A stretch of 64,000 nucleotides of DNA, taken from the NCBI GenBank assembly GCA_963556145.1, contig OY744469.1, positions 4,188,767 through 4,252,766 of the forward strand, given 5' to 3'. The DNA comes from Hygrocybe punicea. Its lineage: Eukaryota; Basidiomycota; Agaricomycetes; Agaricales; Hygrophoraceae. The notes beneath the pieces were generated by a model. It was not told the origin of the DNA and ran no database searches. It saw only the letters and a program-made list of their open reading frames with translations. Within the stretch, counting starts at the first letter, position 1. Every line of letters starts with the position of its first letter. Made by a program: the position numbers and the translations under genes. Of this stretch, positions 32,515 through 44,735 are shown in pieces.

Positions 32515-34693
32515 TAGTGTTGCCATAGTTCGGTTCCGAACCTAGCCGAACCCGGTTCAAACCCCGAACCAAACCCTAGGTTCAGTCTAAGTTCAGCCAA
32601 GTGCTGAACCGGACCGTGGGTTCAGTTCCAGGTTTCGAGGCCTGCCGGTGATATGCAGCGCACGTCCCTAAGCACAGAAACCCTCTATTGGACCTATTCT
32701 AGTCTTGACATGCTGCGATTCGCTGCGATTTATTGCGAAACATCCCGATTTATATGTATCTCCATTGCGATGCGACAGCACGATGCACGCGATATGGGCG
32801 ATAATTTGACATTACGGCAATTTTCTTCGGAGCGCTTCGGCCCCCTTCGGAAACATATTTCGAGCCTCTCAGACATCACCCACGCTTATACCATTCACCC
32901 TATTCCATTCCGATTCCGTTCCGGTTCCAGGGAAGTCTTTATGTGACATGTTTCACTTATTTCAAACAGTATAGCTCCTATCCTCTAGATATTTTGGAAA
33001 TTGCTTCGCATGGTGCTATACCTTTTGTTTCAGTTCCATTTCATCCCTATTGCACCATAGTTCCGTCGCACACCGTCTATTTGTCTTGCCTTCTTCACCC
33101 TGTCTTGTCCTAACAACCAACTTCGCATAAATACCCCCTATAGTTTACATACTAGAGAGACGTCTTGTATACCCCCGATTCCAGTCTATCATATCACCTC
33201 TTTACTGCGCCGTCCATGCGATAGCTCCGCTGTACTCTATTAAACTTTGCATTCCTTCTATAAAGTGCTACGTATATGCTGAAAACATCGCTGACTGTTT
33301 CGCACACGCCGTGCGCATCGCACACATCGCGCACATCGGAAACATCATCGCCACTATCCAGAGCACCTCTGAGTATTTTTACTAACCTTTTGGATTGAGA
33401 TTGAACCCCTCAGAATTCGTACAGCACTGTGGTAGAGTTGGTATTTGATTCCATTCACAATACCGCTGTGCACCCCTTTCACCGGATTTCCTGAACGGCT
33501 CCAAACCACGTCCAAACCGCGAATGCGGATATTTTCAAGGTATTTATTTCATTTGTTTTTTGGATTTCTTTACTTACTTTTTTATGTTAAACAGTATCAT
33601 GTAACCATTACAGGTTTCTTCACCAACACCACAACAACGCAAGGCCAATGAATGCAACACATTGTCGCGTTCATGAATACAGGTAAGTCTCAGCAATTAT
33701 CTTAACTTTACTAATATTATTTGTCACAGGAAACTCGACTGCGACCACATCGCGAGCACACCACCGGCACAACATGGATCCCAATGCCAACCCAAACAGA
33801 TGCAGGACAGCCACAACACCACCACCACCATTGCCACCAGCGGTGGCAATGGCAATGGCAATGTCAACAATGACGATGGCAATGGCAATGGCAACAATGA
33901 CGATGGCAATGGCAATGGCAACAACAACGATGGCAATGGCAATGGAAACAACAACAATGGCAATGGCAATGGCAACAACAACGATGGCAATGGCCAGCAG
34001 CAGCGCCAGCAGCAGCAGCAGTGCCGGAAATAGCAGCAGCAATGCCGGCAGCAGCAGCCGTGGCAGCAACACGACCCACTGGACAGCCGCAACATCACCA
34101 CCACCACCACCACCACCACCACCACCAGCGGCGGCAATGGCAATGGCAATGGCCAGCAGCAGATGCTGCATCAAGCCATCCAATGTTAAGGAACCTCACG
34201 AACACGAGCTGACGCGTCAACTGACACATGGACATCGTTCATGAGGTATTCGGCACCAAGAAGGATAACGGGAGCCATTTCCACGGCGGCTCATCCAATG
34301 CCAGCAGCAGCAGCAGCAACTGCAACGACAGCAGCAGCAGCGCTGGCAGCAATGGCAATGGCAACAGCAGCAGCAGTGCTGGCAATGCCAGGCAGGGACC
34401 ATGGGACAAGACCCCTCATCCCTCCACATCCCTTGGGGACACTGGAGGGCTCCCCCGCACCCATCTACCTCGCGATATGCAGCGCCGTATCTATTGATAT
34501 GTGCCTGCCATTCGCGAGGAGAATGGAGCTGATGGGAGCCCACCTCAGTCTGGGTTTCAGACACGAATGCAGCAAGACGGTTCAATGCCGTCTGGGTCCA
34601 GGTTTGGCCATGCGCCAAACCAGACCTGAAGTTCAGTTTGTGGTTCCACCAAAAAGGGTCAGAACCGGACCGAACTGAACTTCGGCAACACTA
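32515..34693. mobile_element. Non-autonomous hAT-like element, family X, copy 2
   Basis: Bounded by TAGTGTTGCCATAGTTCGGT and GAACTTCGGCAACACTA, with perfect 8-bp duplications CCTGAGAA at 32507-32514 and 34694-34701. It has the family's GGTTC/GAACC subterminal words, an intron-like segment (GGTAAGTCTC..TTGTCACAG near 33682-33729) and a long trinucleotide region (33790-34180 and 34290-34390). An LTR at 32649-33481 is inserted in its left part. The frame at 33774-34244 is alanine/methionine-rich repeat translation and is not called. Confidence 0.9.
32649..33481. mobile_element. Probable solo LTR, 833 bp
   Basis: Compared with the other two family X copies, this copy contains extra DNA that begins TGATATGCAGCG and ends CCCCTTTCA. 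It is flanked by CCGG on both sides (32645-32648 and 33482-33485), a 4-bp duplication. TG..CA ends and lack of coding fit a solo LTR. Orientation unknown. Confidence 0.55.
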
Positions 34694-37600
34694 CCTGAGA
34701 AAGTTGCAGGACATTGTCAAGAAATAAAACACAGCAGGAAATCAGGCAAGAAAAAATCTGTTCAATATTGAAAGTGGGCTGATGTGTCATATCTGTGCAA
34801 CTCCAAAGGATTCTGATGAACTCCGCTCCAGACTTTTCCACCCCTTTATCTTATCTTATCCTCTCGCATACATTATTGTTCCTTTCCTTGTTATACTCTA
34901 TTCATCTTCATCTCCATTTCTCCAGACTACTATCCATTCCTTCCCTTTGTTTACTTGTCACCATATGTAGCAACCTTTTATTCCTTTTATCCTTCTCTGA
35001 ACACTGGTTCCCCTTCTGGAGTACTTATTGTCTCTATGTTACTAAGGACATAACAATTAGTTTACCAAGTATATAAGTTAGAACTACAATGTCCTGTAAC
35101 TCCGTTCTGAAAATCAACTTGAGTACCCTTCATCCTCAAACTTAAGGCTTCGCCTTAAGCTCACTATTAGTCTCTGTCTTTAGTTTGAGCCTCCAGACTA
35201 ACTCCGCTCTGTCCGCCTAGTGCTTACTCAGTATGACTTAAGGAAGTAGCTAAACTACTTCAAGAGTTCACACCTCTGGTCCTCTGACTAACTCCATTCC
35301 ATCCGGAGTTACTTGCACACCTCTAACATGATACGAGCAAGCAGTGAGGACTCTGGAGAGGGTCAATATTGATTGTTATGGCTCCTGTTTATTGAAGAAG
35401 TGCCTGTCCATCAGTGGCACCAGGGTGAATGAGTGTGACTTCGCTGAGAAGGCCCTGCACATACCAGCTTGGTGTCACACCATGGTGGAATGCGCTGTAA
35501 GCTTGTGGATACTGTGAGTGAGCCCATTTGAAATAGATGGGGATGTCATGTACCAGGAAGAAGGTAACATTTTTCTGATAGTGATCCCTGAGAGTAATGA
35601 TTGTGTCGATGCAGGGAGTATCCGGTGAAAAGGAGGAAAGTTGCAAAGCAAGAAGGCAATTCAAGATGTTGGAACAGTAACTGTGTTGGGTGAGAACTTC
35701 ATACCAAGCAGGAACGGGATGGTCAGCACCATCTGCCATGGCTGCCATCTTGAAGGAAATGAAACCTATCCAAATGATGAACTAATCTCAAGAAATCTTG
35801 GACTGTTGCATGGCAATTTGTTCGATTTTGTGGGCTCTAGTGTAGCCAAGCTCAATTGGTAGTGGAGGGGGCACTGCCCAGGCTTTGTCAAGATGAGACC
35901 ATAAATCTAAATGTTCCAATGCATATTGTAAAAGCTCCTGTACCTCACACCATTTCTGTCAAATGGTCATATTTTATGTGAACAGGCCAAGATTCAATGG
36001 TTCTAGGTCATGCTCCAAAGGAATGTGAGATAGGCACTTAAAAACACCAATTAAGATGGGTTTCTTTGGTATGAAAGATAACCAGCCATAGTTGTTATCC
36101 CAACAATGAGGTTCCATGAAATTGTGAAGTAGGGTATGGTTGGTGAACAGATTGGTTTCAAGATTTGATGTGGTCAGGTTTGGTGGAGGGATGGTGGAAA
36201 TGGTTTGAGAGGAGTTGGGATAGTATCATAGCACACCATCAATATTGCTCAAAGAACCTAAATCAATTGTAAAACAGAAGTCAGTATTCAGGAACAAGTG
36301 AGGTGCATAGTGAACCAACCTGGTGTCATGGCAAGCAGAGACACGATAGCCCAAATGTTAGGACTATGTTGAAAGCATTAAAAAGTGGATATGGGGATGA
36401 AGAAAATAGAGGAATCTTCAGGGTAGAAACCACTGAAGAATGGAATGGACGAGTCTTCAAAGGAGTGAAGTGATAGGCCAAATGTTAGGGTTCTGTTGAA
36501 AGTACCAAAAAACGGTTGTGGCAATCAAACAAATGGCAGAATCTTCAGGGTAGAAACCACTGAAGAATTAAGTCGATGATGCTAAAAGATATCACAGGAT
36601 TACAGCCTGATTGCTCACCTCAAAGGCCACACTCAGCCTATCAATTGTCTGGCTTTCAATGACAAGGGAAACTTACTTGCCAGCGGAGGTAATATCCTTG
36701 CAGACCATTGATATTTCCCTGCCTGAGTGCCTACCAGGTGACAATGAAACAGCTCATATTTGGGTAGTAAAAGGCTTCAAAAGCCAGCAGGATGGGAGCC
36801 ATAGATGGGGACAAGTGACATGCATGAAATGGCTGAATCCAGAAAGTAATTGTGGTGAAACCTTGTGCTTTAAATCAGGCTGAGGCCTGATGTTAATCTA
36901 TGAGCAATACAAAGTAAGTGCGATTATCATTCAAAAGAGTGACAACCAAATATGCATTAGGGAAACTTGTTCAGCTGTCATCAACTATTGCTTTTGATTT
37001 TGATTGCATGGAAGAAATTGCATATGTTCGGATAAGAATGTGATAAGAATAGGGTTACAAGGAAAGTCGGTGTCCACAACCAAACTTCGATAGTGATACG
37101 GCAATGTAATTTGGAAAACTCATCAAAAAGGGTAGTGCGATAACATAACAACAATTTTCATGATTGTGATCGTCAAAAAGTGAAATGCTTGTGCAATCTG
37201 AGTGGTGTTTGCTGAGATACATGTTTGACAAACCTGACATTTATTTTGTTAGTACACCAACTGAAGATTCTCGAAAGACGCTCACTCCACAATGGCAAAA
37301 TCAGCAAGACTGGCATCCCACCCATGCATATTCACAACAATTTTACCAGCATGTTTCCCTGCCCACATAACAATTATCTCACCTCTCCATGTGCGATTTC
37401 CCACCATCCATGAAATGTTGGCATTGAGAGGGCTGAGAGCCACTGGTTGAACCATAGCAGCAGTTTCGCAGGGCAATAAGGAGTGGTTTCCTTATTTGGA
37501 TAGGGCAGTTTCCTTATTTGATCGGTGGGTGGGGAGTCATTCTCTGGTAGTCACGTACTTATTGTTACAATTTATTCTGGTCCTATCCCTAGACCCCTTG

Positions 37601-38753
37601 GCCATGTATAAAAATGCCCTGAACCACACAATCATTACTCTATCATGTTCTCAACAATTTCAATCATGGACAGCTTTGCTATGCCCAACATGGACATCGA
37701 CGTCACCTTGGCAGACCATGAGGCTAATCCTTGGACAGCGCCACCAAATGTTGAATGGAGTTCTCAAGACACAGAATGGCAGCCAGTGGGACAAAGCAAG
37801 GGAGAGATGGCAGATGCAGAGCAGTCGGTACAGGCAATGACTGGCAATGCTTTGGGTGGGCAAGATGCATTTGAACAAGCAGGTTCTCTGGGTCCATCAT
37901 TCAAGAACCAAAATGGGCCTGAAGGTGTTGACTTGACAGGACATGGCGAAGCAAGCTATCCTCAGACAAGTCAGTGCTGCTTCATTTTGTAGATTCACAA
38001 GCTCACCAAACTACTATTGGTTGATGTACAGCGATTCATCAGAGCAGGACCACATTTGGCAAAACTAAACCAAGTAGTCCTCAGGTGTAGATAGATTTAC
38101 CAGCCACAGTTACAGAGGAGTTGATAAACCGCTTAGTTCCTGACTGACAAAGTCAGAATTGTAGGAAATGATGAACACAATCAACAGTAATACCTGACGT
38201 TGCAGGTGCAGAACCAGAGGTTGAAAGATTAAGTAAGGATCAGACACATCATTGATCTGGTGTTAATTTGCTGACTTCTGAAAAAGCTGAGGGCCACGAA
38301 GCAACAGCACACTAAGATGCGCACTCTCATGCTGCGAGGTCAAATGCACCCATTTGACAGCATCAACGCAAGGGAGGGTGGCACAAATGTTGATATTCAG
38401 GAAGAGAACAAGTCGATGGTTCTTGATGGCGTACCCTGCAGGCTGCCAAAGATGCCACAAACACCCACTCAGGTTCCATGTAAGGTAGATGTCGTCCATC
38501 CAGTGTAAGGTCATGATCAAGCGTGACAGTGTCTAAATGCGGCAACAACACGGTCCAATGCGTCAATAAACACACTTTTTCCAAAACTGAGAATAAATAT
38601 TGCAAAAAATGTCCCTATCAATTCTAGATATATACAAATAATGTGTTGTAGAGGGAGCAGCCTTTGTAGGCGCGTAAACTCAGTGTTTTGCGAGTTTTGT
38701 CGATGGGGTAAAAACCCAAGAATCTCTTCTTGTTTGTAACTATGGACATAAGC
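34694..38753. other. Transposon-derived region without an identifiable gene
   Basis: This 4-kb stretch holds only short frames. Candidates are a minus-strand frame at 35389-35748 (ITLRDHYQKNVTFFLVHDIP, possibly a piece of a transposon-borne protein), a plus-strand frame at 37645-37992 (acidic, glutamine-rich, no family seen) and a minus-strand frame at 37282-37476 (WAGKHAGKIVVNMHGWDASL). The part 34787-35330 is LTR-like in composition but lacks demonstrable TSDs. None can be given a function. Confidence 0.4.
36350..36570 (+). repeat. Tandem duplication, unit about 125 bp
   Basis: The segment containing GCCCAAATGTTAGG and ATCTTCAGGGTAGAAACCAC is repeated about 125 bp later with several changes (36350-36460 against 36476-36570). 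Confidence 0.65.
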
Positions 38754-39919
38754 CACTATATAGGTACTATATAGTATCTATAACAAGAAACAAGGGGGAG
38801 AAGCAGGAGAGGTGTTCGGAAAGTGAGAAGAGCAAATTGAAGGAATGTAGAATAGAGGAAATTGAGGGAATACGTGCCCAGGGAGATACCAGTCTCTACA
38901 GTGTGAATACAAGTTTGGATCAAACAAATTTATTGATTTGCGTGACTTATTTTTCAAATGGGCATAACCCTTCTCAAGACGCTTAGGTGTCAACAATATG
39001 TCGCGCAGAAAGAGGAAGGCAATGACCTCAATCGCAAATCTACACACAAAATATACCCCAAAGAGGCAAAACAGGGATAGGGCCATGAATTCCACCACTG
39101 GGGATACAGAGAACGTATGCTTCTGATTTCCAATAACTCTAATCATTGCAAAAAGAAACCTTTCCTGCAGGAATCTTATTCGTTGAATAAGTTGGCTCAG
39201 ACTAACCCGATCCTCACAGAATTTTGGGATCTCATTTTTGACTGTATTTAGAACATTTGATAGGGAGCCGATTTCTTATTTTCATCCTCAATCTTGCAAA
39301 AAGTGTCTTCTACAGTCTTTCTTTCCTGATTTGATTGGACATGTCATAAAAATCATCACAGCAGTGACCTTACACTGGATGGACGACATCTACCTTAGGA
39401 GAATTCCAGCACCTCACTGACGGTTCAACCACCAGGACCTTCCCATGTGTCCTCAATGGACTTTTTAGAATCTCTTCCCCCTCAGCACCCAATCCTGACT
39501 CTACCCAGTCCATTGTCACCAATGATCTTCCTCCAGCAACCTCACTCACCATCAAGCTTGCCATAATCACCCTCAAGGCCCTCAAGATTTTCAAGCAGAG
39601 ATTAGCAGAGATGTCAGAAAGGATAGAGAGTCTGGAAAGGAGGCAGCTTGTGGTTTGAGTTTTTATTTTATCTTTGTGTATATTCCCCACCCACTTTTAT
39701 TCCCTCCCACTTTTTTTTATTTCTTTATTATCCTTGTGTTTATGACTGAGGGCAGTCATTATTAGAGTCCCCTGTGGATGTAGAGATCCATATCTCTGTG
39801 GGCACATATTCTTCTATTTTCCTTCATCCCCCTTCCCTCTGCATTCCCCTCTCTTCATTATATTCCATTTCCTTAGTACACTCCCTTTTATAGATACTAT
39901 ACAGTACCTATATAGTGTT
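38754..39919. mobile_element. Element with CACTA-type terminal inverted repeats, 1.17 kb
   Basis: CACTATATAGGTACTATATA, continuing to about 30 bp on the left, is matched at the right end by its complement (ending TACCTATATAGTG) with about one mismatch. The CACTA start fits the CACTA/Plavaka superfamily, and a Plavaka relic lies immediately to the right. No convincing 2-3 bp TSD is seen. Inside are the coiled-coil exon at 39400-39660 and a segment that also occurs inverted at 38486-38518. Confidence 0.6.
39400..39660 (+). CDS. C-terminal coiled-coil exon of an unknown transposon-associated protein
   Basis: An open frame without its own start gives EFQHLTDGSTTRTFPC, then ATSLTIKLAIITLKALKIF and KQRLAEMSERIESLERRQLV before a stop. 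The last 35 residues have a heptad pattern typical of a coiled coil. It appears to be the 3' exon of a longer gene; the upstream exon was not found. Function unknown. Confidence 0.4.
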
Positions 39920-39959
39920 TTGTGTACATACATACAAACAAGCTGAGTTTTGGGTTTTC

Positions 39960-42470
39960 ACCCCAACAACAAGGACTTGTACACCCCGAATCTGCACCTA
40001 CAAAGGCCGCATTCACCACACTGATGCCCTTTGACACCGCAGTAAAGGCGGCATCCATATGCACCCTGGTGGCCAACAAGACTATTAAAGAATGTTATGC
40101 CAATGCAGTTGGCAGTTCCAAGCGCAAAAAACAGGTCAGAGCGAAAGTCCTTGTTGTCTTGTGCATCCCAGATATGAAGGCCTTCGCTCTGGAGAGCTGA
40201 AAGGTGGTGGAGGCCAGGATTCAAGAAAGAGTCAGCATTTTTGAGCTTGTTGGGCCCAGGTATGACACTGCCAATGAAAACCACTTTTTTTTTGTAGCGA
40301 TGGTCAGGAGCATGGTCAAAGACCACCCAGATATATATTGTGCAGTCAGAGGCTTTGTTCTGATAGAGTTGTGCACCATCAATAGAAAGAAGAAGAACCA
40401 TGTCACCATCTTTGATATCACCACGGGCAACTGCATCAAGGTACTCTGTCCCAATGAAAAGGTCGTCGTAAATGTCAATGTGACCGCCACTTCTTGTGAT
40501 CTCACGTAGGATTTCTTGAGTATGGTAACGATGGTATCAGATTGAGGCTGCACTCTCTGGTGATGCCCAGAGAGCTTGGAGCTGAGGACCAATAGGAATA
40601 GTGTGAAATTGCTGTCAAGGAATCTTCACCATGCTATCACTGGCCTGTAATCAGATGGGATCATAATGTGGTTCACCATATTCAGGGCAGTTGTCAAGGA
40701 ATTTGAAAGGTCCTGTATATGCGACACATGAATTTGGACACATATCATGAGGAACGGTGTAGAGACTCAATGTTCCCCTGAGTCCGTATCGCTGATATAA
40801 TATGAATCCAGATGAACCCGATGCCTCCAAACGATTCCCATTCCAACCTGACATAACCCGACATGACGTGACCCGATATGACTGATGTGACCCGACATAT
40901 GCTGCTTTGTCACAGCCACTTTTGGACCAAATCAGGTAGTCTCATAAGCCCCAGAGTTCCAATTATAGGAAATGGATCTCATCAGACGTGATTCCCGACT
41001 TCGGACTTGCCATATATATGTGTCCCCTCGTCCTTTCAGAGATATGTAGGACATTTCAGATCTTTTTCATGGATATTCGTTTTCCCTTCCATTTTCCTGT
41101 CTTGGTCACATTGCAACCCCCCTCTTTACATCCCCATTCCAATTTCTCTTTGTAGTTTTCCATCGGCCAAAATAGACAAGTCCAAAAGTAGACTACTCAC
41201 TCATGTACTATAAAAATGGTCCCCGACAACCGTACAAAAAAGAGATACCCTTAGTCCCCATTTCCTCATAGTCATAATCATGTTTTAGTCCCTTCAAATC
41301 CTTGTCCTTGTAGACCCTTAGCTTTTTATAGTTCACTTCGTTGTCCTTATCGTTATTCTATTATTCATTCATCGTTTCCAACCAGACCCGACCCGACCCG
41401 CCATACCCGACATCATTGGCATCGTTGGGTTTATCCATTTTCATTCCATTCATCGCCAGGTTTGTTATTATTTGTCCAGTTTTACACGGCGGCTTTCTTT
41501 TACTTCCATTTCTACTTCATTTATTATCACTGACACTGATTATCCACAGTCACTTCTACGCTGACACCCCTAGGTTAGAATCTATTGTTCCGAAGCCACC
41601 CCGAACCCGCATCTACAATGGGGTAGATGCCGCTTAATCATCTGATCTTTCACTTGGCCTGGTCATAGGAAAGGAGGGTGGAATCAGGATGACGGTGTAG
41701 ATAAGCTTGACGAGCAGGTGTGTAGGTTTTTTCTGAGGCATTACTGACAGATATAAACAAGTCGAGAGCATATCGCAAGTCTGGATCGCTGACATTGATA
41801 GACTCTTGGATAGGATTTCGGAGTTGCTCTAACACATCATCACCAAGGTTTTCATCATCAAGGGAAGCATTCTTGAGCCCTTCAATGAATGCAAGTGAGA
41901 TCCTGATGTCATCAATCTTGATGAGAGTATCTAATTCCTCCAACTCCGGTATGTCTGCTTGAGCAAGCAGCACTGTGGGCCCAGTGATTTCTTGTTGATC
42001 TTCAAGCTCAAGTGCCGCTAAGCTGCCAGGGTCAATCCAATCATCTTCCTAGTATCCACATCCATGTTTTGTTCAGTATTTCAATAGCAATGAGAAATAA
42101 ACTTGCTCACCTTGTCTGCATGTTCAAGTTCTACATCATCTCAAACTTCTGTGGCATGACGGTTATCATCGTCATCATCATCAACATGTTCAAGACCATC
42201 CCTGTATTCAAGTCTGTCACCAACTTGGTTATCTTCATTGTCCCAAGGGTGGTGGTTGTCCAAGTCAGCATGCAGAGAATCACTGTCTTCAATCTCAACA
42301 TCTTGAGCTGATCCTGATCCTGATCCTGCCATGAAGGCATCAAAAGAATGAGAGACTGCAGGCTGATTGTGATATCGAGCATGTCTGTAGTATGTTGATT
42401 GTGATACTGCTTGCATTGCTTGCATCGGACAGGACAATCACAAAACCAGGTGTCATCTAGAAAAAACATG
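39960..42470 (-). pseudogene. Second Plavaka-type transposase relic
   Basis: On the minus strand the N-terminal CDCPVRC and VSQSTYYRHARYHNQ zinc-binding block (42440-42330), an acidic region, SNASEKTYTPARQAYLHRHP and, after an inserted LTR, PHDMCPNSCVAYTGPFKFLD, VLLLSIDGAQLYQNKAS, VIPGPNKLKNADSFL and LHHLSALQSEGLHIWDAQ line up block by block with the relic at 1-1395. Frame changes and stops (for example YDQAK-stop) show it is dead. Confidence 0.8.
40758..41617. mobile_element. Probable solo LTR, 860 bp, inside the Plavaka relic
   Basis: The transposase blocks GIYPI and VPHDMCPN, contiguous in the copy at 1-1395, are here separated by DNA starting TGTAGAGACTC and ending CGCATCTACA. TG..CA ends with TGTAGA/TCTACA symmetry fit an LTR. 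Flanks (AACGG and ATGGG) are only partly alike, so the duplication has decayed or the ends are a few bases off. Confidence 0.45.
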
Positions 42471-43708
42471 AAATTGTGTGAAACACCAAAAAGCATTGAA
42501 AAACACTGACGAAATACGAGAAATAACAGATTTCCTGAAGTTGAGTATTGATAAAAGCTACTACAGCTGATTCGGAAATTCTTGTCCCACGGTTCAAAAC
42601 ACGCGAAAAGAATTCAAAAAAAATCGAAAAAAAAATTCATTTTCTCTCGCCCTCTCTCTTAATACCACCTAGACTTGCCAATATTTACATGCTCACAGTA
42701 GCAGAGCTCAGACAACTCTCAGATGAGCAGTTTCAGCAAATGGTTGATGACGATATCTTGAAAACCGATGCTTTGATTGCCGAAACAGATTGTGCCTTGG
42801 CAGACATCCCCACCTCAGAATCCGACCTAGGGAATACAGACACAGATAGCTCTGTGGGTGTAGACGAGGCTTCAGGAGTTGAGGAAGTAGAAAAAGGGGG
42901 TCAAGGTAAGTCTTCTGCTAGTTACCTTCGCATTACCTCACTCTATTGGGTTTCTGGCGTGATTAGGCTCACTAAAAATATGTCTTCCTGCCCAGCATGT
43001 GTCTTCTGAAGATGCAGTTTCCCAGAATTGTGGCAAGAAGAGGGATCAGAAAAGGATGGCCGACACCACCGAGGCCAATCCTCCAAAACACCAAAAAAAA
43101 GCAAGGGAGGACAAAGGATAGGACAAAGGCATGGATAAGGAGGCCAAGCATGCCCATGGCCATCCTCGTAAGGATGCCAATTCAAGTGGCGAAAGTGAAT
43201 TTTCAGCCTCAATCTTTGTTGAAGTTGCCCGAGATCCTACGTTTATCAAAGGGAAGACACGAAAAGGAGACCGTACAGTTTCTCAACCCCCTCACCATTT
43301 TGGCCCTTTCACAGTCACTGATAAAACCACATGGCCAGTATTCTTGACGATGATGGCCAAAAGTGCACGTATGATGGTTGGCAATATGTTGCTAAGTACA
43401 ATGATTTGGTAATGGAACAAGGAAGGGAAATGGTCTATCGGCCTTCCCCTCACCAGTCAAAATGGGTTTGAAACAATGGGCAAACCAATCCTCGCATTGA
43501 AGGAGCGGAACTCAGCTCTTATATTAGTAGCAATGGCAGCCCCAAAAAGCAGTAATCAGGATGATCTACTGGTGCATACCTTTGTTGGTTTGTGTTAATG
43601 ATAATGAAATTGTTTTACAAGCCTTGGGCTCAGTTCAATGGTGTCCAATGTCATATTGAAGATGGAGATCAATCCACCCTGGTCACAGTTTTGAAGAAGG
43701 TCAGTATG

Positions 43709-44531
43709 ATTTACAGCCATTTGCATAATTCTTGGCAGTAAATGCACTTTTTTCAATCAATTAAGAAATATGGACTTTATGGAATTTCCAATGCTGAATC
43801 TTGTATCTCATGAAATACTGCATGGATTGAGATGGGTATAGAGGGAAAGTTGTACTATTCTTGAAGGGCTATCTGCTCCTGTAATTATATTTGGAACAAT
43901 ATTTAGTGGATGATGAGTTGTAGATGAAACAAGAGGTAAACCAGTACTTTTTAACACCCAAAATGATATTGTCAAATTATGGCATCAAATGAGCTCCCAT
44001 GAAGAAGATTGCAGGGAGAAAATTGTCCATTTTTTCAAGGGCTAGAAGTACATATACCGTGTTTTTCTTTATTTTTGTTCTGTGAGTCCATATTTATGAT
44101 TCTTGTGGTATTTCACTCCCATGCAGACAAACATAATATAGATGCATTATAGACTCACAGAACAAAAATAAAGAAAAACACGGTATATGTACTTCTAGCC
44201 CTTGAAAAAATGGACAATTTTCTCCCTGCAATCTTCTTCATGGGAGCTCATTTGATGCCATAATTTGACAATATCATTTTGGGTGTTAAAAAGTACTGGT
44301 TTACCTCTTGTTTCATCTACAACTCATCATCCACTAAATATTGTTCCAAATATAATTACAGGAGCAGATAGCCCTTCAAGAATAGTACAACTTTCCCTCT
44401 ATACCCATCTCAATCCATGCAGTATTTCATGAGATACAAGATTCAGCATTGGAAATTCCATAAAGTCCATATTTCTTAATTGATTGAAAAAAGTGCATTT
44501 ACTGCCAAGAATTATGCAAACGGCTGTAAAT
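43709..44531. mobile_element. Foldback element B, copy 2
   Basis: Arms of about 390 bp start ATTTACAGCC and end GGCTGTAAAT. Inner arms match the copy at 17471-18186 (for example AAAAATAAAGAAAAACACGG near 44164). It sits inside an intron of the second gene of the Tc1-type element (AAG followed by GTCAGT at 43699, TATGCAG ending near 44543), so splicing could remove it. TSD not resolved. Confidence 0.75.
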
Positions 44532-44735
44532 GATATTATGCAGGTCAAGGTTAACTTGCACTGGCTTAGGTGTCCCTTGACGAGCAGCTGCAGCCAATCA
44601 TTGAGAAGTTGGAAGAAAAATATCCAGTTGGAGCATGTTACATTCATCCTACATTACATTGTTACCATTACCATGCCTGGGATTGGCATTTTGAGCTTGA
44701 TCACAATCGGTTAACAGTGTGGGCACACGCAATTG

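Noticed and set aside
33774..34244. Open frame of about 156 residues (Ala/Met/Thr repeats)
   Set aside because: Simple-sequence translation in family X copy 2; all frames on both strands are open over this stretch.
34787..35330. Solo LTR candidate (TGTGCAACTCC..GGAGTTACTTGCACA)
   Set aside because: The composition is LTR-like and the ends are loosely symmetrical, but no target-site duplication fits and no second copy is in the window.
37645..37992. 115-residue acidic frame on the plus strand
   Set aside because: It has an ATG and a plausible length but no family, no splice context and lies in transposon debris; not called as a gene.
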